From Allodiplogaster sudhausi (taxonomy: Eukaryota > Nematoda > Chromadorea > Rhabditida > Diplogasteridae), in NCBI GenBank assembly GCA_945643635.1, contig CALZFC010000001.1:8557501-8621500 (forward strand): 64,000 nt of DNA, in the 5' to 3' direction. Position numbers and translations under genes: made by a program. The notes beneath the pieces are model-generated. The model was not told the origin of the DNA. It saw only the letters and a list, made by a program, of their open reading frames with translations, and did not search any database. Below, piece by piece: positions 56,013-64,000 of this stretch; position 1 is the stretch's first letter; every line of letters begins with the position of its first letter.

Positions 56013-57694
56013 ATGGCCTCCAAGAACAAGAAGAAGATGGCCTCGAGAGTTGTCGCCGTCCTTTCGCTGCTCGCCCTCCTCGCCGGCGCGCAGCTGCAAC
56101 GGCAGTGCACGTGTGGCGAGTTTGAGCCGTGCCGCCAGAGCGCCACCAACCCGAACTCGTTCATCCAGTGCTTTGATCGGTCAGCTTTCCATTATATTCG
56201 CTATTCTGCGGACTACTCTCGGTGCCGTACGTTTTTTTTTAAGAAAAAAAAATTCAAAAATGTTTTAGAGAAAATTAAGACGTTTTCTTCTTTTTTTTTA
56301 CCGCTTCCATACTGAGCACATATGTTATTAATTATCATTTTTATAGATTAAGAGGTTTATTTTCTTTTTTCTTAAGAAAAATAAATAAAAATTTATTATT
56401 TAACATAAAATAAAAGGGAGAAAGAAGGAGAAGAGGACGTCATTTTCAGATGCCAGAACCACATCGCCGCTCAGGGCGCCTCGTACCCGGACGTCCGCCA
56501 GTGCATCCTCAACTATCTGCCACAGCTTACGCAGACGGCGAGCTGCGTAGAGCGAAGCATCGGACAAGTGTCCGTTTTCTCTTCTTTTTCTTTATTTCTT
56601 CATCTCCTTTCTTTCGGGAATTTCAAAATTCCCTGGCGGGAAATTCTAAATAAGGCTTTCCCCACCGCTTCAGAACTACGGTAGTTACATAGATAGATGT
56701 ATATATAGTTAAATGACTTTAGATGCGCCGCGACGCCTGGCTTCCAGGTCCCGAAGCGTTATCCGCAGACGACCGAGCTCGCCGCCTTCCGTGAGGTTGG
56801 GTCTATTATTGTTCCCTTTAAATATATAATTCACTTGTGGTTATTTCGCTTCCCCCCAAGGCTGATGAGATTTTATTTTACTTGTAATATGAAATACATA
56901 TGATGGCGGTAAAGTAGGATTGGTGCGAATTCAAACGTCCTTTTCTCATCTGAACAGATCAACAGCATGCTCGCGGCGTCCGGTCTGCAGGCGGAGGCGA
57001 CGACGTTGCTGCACGCGGCGCGCGCCGTTGCCGGCTGCGTCGGCCGCTGCGTCCAGACAGGCGGCGGCGCCTGTCTCAAGCAGCTAGGGTCTGTTGTGGT
57101 TTGCATGCTTTTTCTTGTCAACTTTTATATTAATTAATTAATTAATTAGCTCATTAATTAATCTTTATTGGTATGTTTTTTTTAATCAAACAGAAAATGA
57201 ATGAAAACACAGCCACATATTTTCTAAGAAAATTTGCTTAAAAAAATTCTCTATAACCTTAAAAATTTTGCAATAAGAATGGCACAAATAATTTTTACAT
57301 GTGGGTGGACAAATATGAGTGAATCAATGAATAAACGGAAGAATAACTTGTACTTGTTGAGCTGCGGCCTCGCGCTGCCCTCCGACAACGTGCTGGTGGC
57401 AACGGTGAAGCAGTGCGCGATGGCGGCCGGCTTCACGACGCCCACCGTCCGCGACATCTGCTCGTGTCTCACGTCTGCTGGGCTCAGGTGCCGTTTATAT
57501 CCGTTCTTTTCAACGGATATGTACATATATTCTCAGCGGATGTTTCAATCAAGCAGCAATACATGGCATTTTTTCTTAATTTATTTCCTTTTTATTTTAC
57601 ACAAATGAAAAATATGTTAGACAAGAATGCAATAATAATCATTAAAATGCTCAGGCAACTCGGCAACATGTGCCCGCGAATCATCATCCAGTAA
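56013..57694 (+). CDS. Secreted cysteine-rich protein, two-lobed, family unknown
   Basis: Six exons: 56,013-56,179, 56,450-56,569, 56,723-56,795, 56,958-57,088, 57,362-57,487 and 57,655-57,694, all joining in frame to a TAA stop and giving about 218 residues. The N terminus has a clear signal peptide; the second Met (codon 9, MASRVVAVLSLLALLAGAQ) gives the more typical one. The mature protein opens with CTCGEFEPCRQ and CQNHIAAQGASYPDVRQC, then a second half with AVAGCVGRCVQTGGGAC, CGLALPSDN and ICSCLTSAG, i.e. two similar alpha-helical cysteine-rich lobes. It resembles a nematode-specific class of small secreted proteins of unknown function; I do not know a name. Introns are 47-280 nt with TTTCAG-type acceptors. 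Confidence 0.75.
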
Positions 57695-57849
57695 AAGCGT
57701 TTCTCGAATCACTCCGGGTACTCACTACTTCTTGAACGTGTGCATATGTTACTGTTGTAAGTAACATCATTGTATATACATATCTGATTGTGGCATCTAA
57801 AGGTCTGAATGAAGCATTCGAAACGAGTCTTGACAGCAAGACGTTGCTA

Positions 57850-57998
57850 ATGCAGAACACTTCTCTTCCATTCGGAGTAGAAGGCGAAAGGGGGGGGGAG
57901 GGGATAATCATGCTCAACCGCGTGCCAGACCACCACGCCAGGCATGAAAAGTCCAACACTGAATAGGGAAAGCCCTGCACAAATAATGATGGTAAATC
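57850..57998 (-). CDS. Possible exon with a transmembrane helix (partial gene)
   Basis: A minus-strand stretch after a good acceptor (TTTTCTCGTAG, exon from 57,998) reads GFTIIICAGLSLFSVGLFMP and then GVVVWHAVEHDYP, a plausible membrane helix and flank. It could be one exon of a membrane-protein gene extending to higher coordinates, but I cannot find convincing partner exons between 58,000 and 59,000. Alternatively it is chance. Confidence 0.25.
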
Positions 57999-57999
57999 C

Positions 58000-59700
58000 T
58001 ACGAGAAAATGAAAAATGAAAAGTCACTAGGCATGATATATAAACAACCACTTAAGAAGGATTGCTATATTGGGCCTCCCCATTACACTGCCGTCATTAA
58101 AAAGTTGCCAGAATAATGCTCTTCTCTATTCCTTTACAATTGAATAGTTCCTATTGTATGGACATATGAAATGACATTATAAGAGAAGAAGAAGCTCGAG
58201 GAAAAAAGCGAGCGGACTCCAATTCTTCACATAAAGTATGCATATAGTCTTCCAGGAGACTCTTATAAGAAAAGAAGGCGTATGGCTATTGCGTTGGCAA
58301 GATCGAAACACTCTTATTCCCGGTAATTAGTCAAAAGTCGTTTCATTCTTCATTTTTGAGAGCGAGAGCCGTTGTTGACGAGAGGCGTAGATCATAACGA
58401 GTTTATGTCCATTTCAGGAAGTTCTCATTTTTGGCTCATTCAAGTTATGCGATTTCTCTCCTTTTTCTAGTAACACATTGGTGAGTCATAATAAAAACGA
58501 TGAATATGAAGGGCACTGTCATCTGACATTTTTACACTTGTTTTGCTGTTTCCACCACACGTGCGAGTAATAAGGAAATGCCACATTTGTCACAATTTTT
58601 CATATGCCTCACAATCAGGCTCAAATGTTCTGAGAAACCGCCTCCTTTCTACGTATTATTCACAGAACTACTGAATATGGAAATAAGCGAATATTTTCAG
58701 TTTTCAATTTATGCTCCCAACCAAAAACTATTTTGTGTCTTTTTTCATTTGCGCACATATATAATTTTAATAGAAAAAAAAACTAATCCAAAAGCCAAAT
58801 GCAATAAATGCAATAAATTTCAAATGTCAAGTTGGCTCTTTTTCTTGCCATAGTACATTTATGAAAATATTTGTGAAATGTTTGAGAAAGGTTAAAACCT
58901 GTGCCCGTCTCTTATAGTTAATTAGCTTAAAGGTCTGTGCTGTCTCTGTAAGCGCTTAAAAAGACTCAAGCAAAGAGAACTCTGCGCAATAAATTGTGTC
59001 TGCCTCTGCGTTCACTAGTGCTTTCCAATTTGCCTCAGTGATTAACCAGGAGAAGAATGACTTGCTCAAAGAAGCTTCAGTGCCAGAGAAATAATTACCT
59101 AAAAATAAATTACTATTAGACTCAAAGTGCTCAGGGCCAATTTGTCTAGACCCTCACTGGTGGTTTGCAAAAAGCATGCAAGATAGGAGGACAACAATTC
59201 TTTAGCCAAGCATATCATCAAAGGAGTCCTTCACTATTACGCTTTCGCATATTATTCAGGCCGAGCGTTATTACATTGCTTTCTTTTCTTTGCATGTGTG
59301 CAAAGCATATTTATTTCATCTCTAAGTCTGATTCTATGGAATTTATAAATATTTTATGAATAATAATTCTAGGCGTAAATTTACAGTTATTCCAGGGTTA
59401 TCCTTTACAATTAGGGATTCTCTCCTTATTGTATGGAAAATGCGTGAATTCAACCCCCATGGCGCGTTTATTAATAACTCGTCACATTCTTTTCTTTTCT
59501 TTCCGCGGAAGAGCCATTTCGAAGTAAGATTAAAGTTTATTGTCTAATTATGCCTATTGAACATAATGAAAAAAATCATGTTAGGAGCTTTTTTTTTTTA
59601 TAAATGAACACAATTGCAGAGAGAATCAAAGGGCAAGAGAGAGCGAGAAAGAGAGAGAGAGAGAGACAGAAAAGAAAGAGAAAGAGAAGAAAAGGAGAGA
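58000..59700. other. Spacer without supported genes
   Basis: AT-rich DNA between the Cys-rich gene and the chemoreceptor. Frames of 62-91 codons (58,578-58,853, 59,165-59,359, 59,356-59,547) have no motifs and unlikely composition. A GA tract at 59,635-59,706 runs up to the chemoreceptor start codon. Confidence 0.5.
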
Positions 59701-59706
59701 GAGAGA

Positions 59707-60336
59707 ATGCCGCTGTACGCGCGATCCTCGCTGGACTATGCGAGCGTCGGCATGACGATGGTCTTCAGCTCGGCCGGTGTGCTGTTCAGCGGTCTTCTTA
59801 TCGTTGCTGTCATTCGACGAACACCGGTGGTACGTGAGAAATGGCACTTTTCTTCTTTTTCTTCTTTCTTCCCATCAACTTTATTCTGCTTAAGCATTCA
59901 ATTGAATGTAATAGCTCGAAAAGCTCCTTTAAGTGAAAAAGCTTCTTAAAGTGACATCACCTCTCTACAGGTGCTTCGCGGCTACGCAGTCATTCTCTTG
60001 TGGTCGTCAGTGATTGACATGGCGAGCAGCTTTCTGTCGTTGCTGCTTGTTACGAGGTCGCGTCTTATTCAGCTGTTTCAGGCGAGAGGGATTGTAGACG
60101 GAGAAAGAGTGAGAGAATTACATAATAAGAGAGAGAGAAATAGACAGAGAGAGATAGAAAGAGAGAAGTGAGAGAGAAAGCGAAAAAATAAACTCTCAAA
60201 ATCCTCAGAGTCATCTGCGTCTTCCCGTACGTCATCTTCGTCTCGCTCGGACCGTGCGCCGCGATGCTACCAGCGCCACTCGGACAAAACGTCATTCATT
60301 GGTAAGTCACCTTTTCACTTTCTGTTACTCTCTCAC

Positions 60337-60389
<53 letters not shown>

Positions 60390-61001
60390 CCTTGCAGGTG
60401 TGGTCGTGCACAGACCCTTCTGCAGCAGTTGGTAGCCAACTCTCTGGTGCTCCTCTGCCTGTCCTTCCTCTACCGCCTCTTCGTCGTCCGCCACGCGCCT
60501 CTCCCCTGGCATCTCGTCTTCGTCGCCTGCAACGTCGTCATGCTGCCCTTCTTTCTCTCTTCCGTCAGAGATATATCTTATTGCTGATATTACGATGGCA
60601 TTGTATCACTTAATGGTACAATTATTTTCATCACACTTACACACATGCATTTAATTTTTTTTTTAAATAAATTTGTTTATTGTGTAATGTTGAATTTGTT
60701 TAAATGAAATATCTTCAAAAAAAATGTTTGAAGGCTTTCTTCATGCTGCCGAACAACGAGCGAAGTGTCGATGCGAGCGCGCTGAACAGCACGTTGCTCA
60801 GCGACTACACCCACGCCATTATTTGTAAGCATTTGTTCTTGTCTTTCTTCTCCATGACTCATGAGCGGAACATGTTCGGGAATCACATATCTTTTTAAAT
60901 CGTTTCTTTGCTGAATATTTTGATAAATTAAATGCGTAATTATATTGGTTAAATTTTTTTAATATAATGCCAAGTATGAACGTAGCATTTCCCTCTCTCT
61001 G

Positions 61002-61042
<41 letters not shown>

Positions 61043-61640
61043 CTTTCTCGTTCTCTCTCCAGCCCTGGATGACGTGACGCACGCGAGTTCGCTGGCCCGC
61101 CAGGCGATCGCCGTGGTGTGTCCCCTTCTCGCCTACCCAGTCATCGTGACGTCGCGCGCGGCTGCCCTCGCTCGCCTCGAGGCGGGCGCAGGCTCCATGA
61201 GCGCGATCACCCTCGCGCGACATCGGCAACTTATGAAGGTGGCTTCTTAATTTAGTTTTCTTATTTACACTATAAAAACTTGTTTTACCCTAAAATAGTT
61301 ACAAAAGGAAAAAGAACTACCCCAATTATTCATAGAATTCTTTATTAGTATGTAGACAATCTAATAAGATTAATAAATTGACAGATTATATGTTTAATTT
61401 TTTCCTTAAAATCCCACAGCGCTAGAGAAGAATGTTGGTAACTTTATGAATGAATTATTGATTGACCAGATTGAAAAAAACTGATTTGAGGCGCTGACGA
61501 TGCACGCCTTCGTGCCTCTCTTCTACGCCGCCTCCGTGGCGATGCTCTTTCTCGAACTCTTCCAAGTCGTCCACTCTCCCTTCATTCAAATCTTCATCTT
61601 TAATGTTGGCGCACTTTTCATGTTTCACCTGCCAGTCTGC
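59707..61640 (+). CDS. 7TM chemoreceptor, Srd/Str-like serpentine receptor (3' end not seen)
   Basis: Exons 59,707-59,829, 59,971-60,056, 60,209-60,301, 60,398-60,563, 60,734-60,824, 61,063-61,238 and 61,491 to about 61,640, all joining in frame. The helices are visible in order: VFSSAGVLFSGLLIVAVI (TM1), VILLWSSVIDMASSFLSLLL (TM2), a third near RVICVFPYVIFVSLG, then QQLVANSLVLLCLSFLY, WHLVFVACNVVMLPFFL, QAIAVVCPLLAYPVIV and FVPLFYAASVAMLFLEL. The junction SMSAITLARHRQLMKALTMH matches the conserved (M)S..T...H.QL.KAL..Q/H segment before TM6 of nematode Srd/Str chemoreceptors. Expected role: chemosensation in ciliated neurons, coupled to G proteins. The final TM7/YFxxPYR exon is not found before 64,000, because 61.7-64.0 kb is repeat DNA. 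The gene is either interrupted or continues past the window edge. Confidence 0.7.
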
Positions 61641-61704
61641 TCACGTATTTATACGCCTTTTACTGCCAAAGCGAGCAATTTCCGAGCAGAGATATATGTA
61701 CATA

Positions 61705-62139
61705 CCGTATTTTCTCTATTAGTGCCCCTCCCTCTATTAGAACCCCCCCCCCCCCTATAAGTGCCCCCCTCTCGCAAAGGTATTGAAAAATAGTACCCCT
61801 CCCTCTAATAGAACCCCCCCCTATAATAGTGCCCTCCCCCTAATTGTCTAATAGAGACGTTTCTGGAATCTATGATTGAGGCATTGGATGCTTTTAAAAA
61901 TGAACTGATTGCAAATTCATCCAAAATCTACGGTAAAACGATATTCCAGTGATGATTCGATTGAAAAAGAGCTATAATTCTTCGTTTTTGAGAATAAAAT
62001 GTTGTTATCAAACTTCAAGTCAATAACATTGAAAAATAGTACCCCTCTCTCTAATAGAACCCCCCCCTTCTAATAGTGCCCCCCTCTCGCAGGTATATTG
62101 AAAAATAGTACCCCCGGGGATACTAATAGAGAAAATACG
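61705..62139. mobile_element. Pogo/Tigger-like non-autonomous element, second copy
   Basis: Ends CCGTATTTTCTCTATTAGTG and CTAATAGAGAAAATACGG. The interior is like 52,124-52,567, including GCATTGGATGCT...ATGAACTGATTGCAAATTCA with the transposase-like peptide ELIANS. The left flank keeps TA, the right flank reads CA. It lies just after the last visible chemoreceptor exon. Confidence 0.65.
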
Positions 62140-62198
62140 GCACATAGCAGTGAAATAGGTAAAGAAATGTGATAGCAATACATACAAAATACATATAT

Positions 62199-62740
62199 GA
62201 CGGTGCCTACTAAAAAATCCGCGTTTTTTGAGTTTTGACCTGTTTTGTGGGATTTTTGCAGCGTCTGCAAAAATATACATGTATTAAATTGCAGTTTTTT
62301 TGATCAACTTTATACGCGTATAAAAGTATGCAGAAATTTTAGCGAAATTTGAGCACAAAAGTACGTGTATAAAAGAGCTCAAAAACAGACCATAAAACTA
62401 GGCAAAAATATACGCGTACAAAAATGTGCTGAAAATATGAGCACGAAAGTACATGTACGAAAGTGCTACGAGTTTTCGAGCAAAAAAGTACGCGTATAAA
62501 AGTGCTCAAAAGTTTTGAGCAAAAAAGTACGCGTATAAAAGTGCTCAAAAGTTTTGAGCAAAAAAGTACGCGTATAAAAGTGCTCAAAAGTTTTGAGCAA
62601 AAAAGTACGCGTATAAAAAAAGTGCTCAAAATTTTTGCACAAAAAAGCACGCGTACAAAAGTGCTCAAAATTTTTAGGCAGAAAATGACGCGTATAAAAC
62701 TGCTCAAAAGTTTTGGGAAGAACCCAGCTGCTACTTTTTA
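62199..62740. repeat. Element terminus followed by 39-bp tandem repeats
   Basis: Starts with ATGACGGTGCCTACTAAAAA, a diverged form of the inverted end at 15,921. From about 62,340 to 62,710 it consists of seven to nine copies of a 39-bp unit containing GTACGCGTATAAAAGTGCTC (with a TACGCGTA palindrome). Because 39 is divisible by three, both strands show long repetitive open frames, which are not genes. Confidence 0.7.
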
Positions 62741-62906
62741 ATGAGCTGGAATGAAATATGTCGCAAAAAATATACTTTGGAAATAGAATTCAAAATAATA
62801 GGAACAGAAGCACCTGACAATTCATTAAATGTGTAACAGATTAACTGATGAATGGTACATGAGAAGCTATTAGTACAAATAAACAAGATCAAAATAACTA
62901 TATGAC

Positions 62907-64000
62907 TTGGCCATCACGGCCCCCGATCACATGATGTACTAAGTCCGCTGGCGAGAGGGCCTGGTCTCTTGACGCACAATAGGGGGTGAACATCCTCGTC
63001 GCTACCCTGCGACTCTTGTTCGATCTTAATATCAACCAATGACAACAAATTTTTATGTTATGGCATACGCCAACAATACTTGAAGTGATAAAACATTAAT
63101 CTCAAGAAGTTATCATGATAAAATTCAGCGAGAAAAAAACACACCTGCCAAACGAGTTCCCGGACCGGCGCGCTCGCTTATGACGTCGCCATTCGTAGAT
63201 GACGAGCGCTGTGAGTCGGGGATGAACTCATCTCATCTGAAAGAATAAAACATCAAATCACAATCACAAAAATACGAAATAAATGCTGTGCCAAGCAAAA
63301 AGCCGAATATTTCGTTGAAAGTGAATTTATAGTACACTGAAAGTCTACTGTACTTTGGTGAATAGTACTTACTCTGAATTATAGTGTACTCGCACACTCT
63401 TCAGGGAAACGCTTGAATAAAGTTATGCAACTTTTCATTCGGTTTTTATGCTTGTTTTTTTAAAAAGTATATTGCTCGAAAAAATACAAGCTTAATTCAA
63501 GCATTGCTCTGAAGATTGTGCGAGTACACTACAATTCAGAGAAAGTACTATTCACCAATGTACAGTAGACTTTCAGTGCACTATAAATTCACTTTTAACG
63601 AAATCTTCGGCTTTTTACTTAACTCAGCATTTATTTCGTATTTTTGTGATTGTGATTTGATGTTTTACTCTTTCAGATGAGATGAGTTCATCCCCGACTC
63701 ACAGCGCTCGTCATATACGAATGGCGACGTCATAAGCGAGCGCGCCGGTCCGGGAACTCGTTTGCCAGGTGTGTTTTTTTTCTCGCTGAATTTTTTCACG
63801 ATAACTTCTTGAGATTAATGTTTAACCACTTCAAGTTTCGTTGGTGTATGCCATAACAGAAAAATTTGTTGTCATTGGTTGATATTTAGATCGAGCAAGA
63901 GTCGCAGGGTAGCGACGAGGATGCTCGCCCCGCTTTTGTGCGTCAAAAGACCAGGCCTTCTCGCCAGCGGACTTTGTACATCATGTGATCGGGGGCCGTG
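62907..64000. mobile_element. Foldback element of about 1.1 kb ending at the window edge
   Basis: CACGGCCCCCGATCACATGA at 62,907 is inverted exactly at the end of the window (TCATGTGATCGGGGGCCGTG). The arms (about 62,907-63,407 and 63,495-64,000) are about 95% identical by eye across 500 bp, with a loop of about 90 bp (63,408-63,494). No open frame with domains. The arms contain GCGAGCGCGCCGGTCCGG in the GC-rich part. The outer boundary and target duplication lie outside the window. Confidence 0.75.

Noticed and set aside
58578..58853. 91-codon plus-strand frame
   Set aside because: AT-rich composition, no signal or domain, no matching exons; likely chance.
62339..62741. Open frames of 92 and 122 codons on opposite strands
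   Set aside because: Both arise from a 39-bp satellite whose unit is divisible by three.

Overview
This is eukaryotic DNA, almost certainly from a nematode. Three lines of evidence support this: a chemoreceptor of the worm-specific Srd/Str serpentine type at the right end, a family of DEG/ENaC channel-like genes fused to EGF modules (the combination called EGAS in Caenorhabditis), and many short exons with TTTCAG-type acceptors. The DNA is rich in repeats: GA/CT microsatellites, foldback MITEs and gene relics fill the introns and spacers.

Region 1 (about 1-42,000) is a tandem array of four related multi-exon genes, all on the minus strand: copy 1 (about 1,139-7,550), copy 2 (10,749-19,042), copy 3 (24,495-28,916) and copy 4 (31,878-40,371). 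From N to C terminus the encoded protein has a signal peptide, several small cysteine modules, a Thr/Ser-rich mucin-like stretch made of repeated 72-nt exons, an EGF domain split over two exons, and then the extracellular part and second membrane helix of a DEG/ENaC channel. Copy 2 looks intact. Copy 4 is complete in its channel part but shares a 5-bp frameshifting duplication with copy 3. Copy 3 has lost five or more internal exons. Copy 1 is frameshifted and lacks its 3' exons. Inverted relics of the last channel exons lie at 21.0-21.9 kb and 42.5 kb. Fragments of the last intron and exon of an acyl-CoA ligase lie just beyond the 3' ends of copies 3 and 4.

Region 2 (42,596-47,690) is a 5'-truncated, internally deleted Ty3/gypsy retrotransposon on the minus strand. 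It has a 3' LTR and polypurine tract but has lost most of its reverse transcriptase. Region 3 (47,715-53,130) is a firefly-luciferase/4-coumarate-CoA-ligase-like acyl-CoA synthetase of about 16 exons on the minus strand. A pogo/Tigger-like MITE and other repeats sit in its introns, and a normally conserved Asp appears to be replaced.

Region 4 (53-64 kb) holds a secreted cysteine-rich protein gene (56,013-57,694, plus) behind a TATA box, a possible membrane-protein exon on the minus strand (near 57.9 kb), and a 7TM chemoreceptor gene (59,707 onward, plus). The last exon of the chemoreceptor is not visible because transposon-derived DNA follows. The window ends in a palindrome of about 1.1 kb.

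The most notable content is the EGAS-like array: extracellular domains built from repeatable symmetric mini-exons, a GC-AG intron kept in all four copies, and a clear record of how the copies duplicated and decayed. All exon boundaries were read by eye from splice consensus and comparison between copies; no searches were run.
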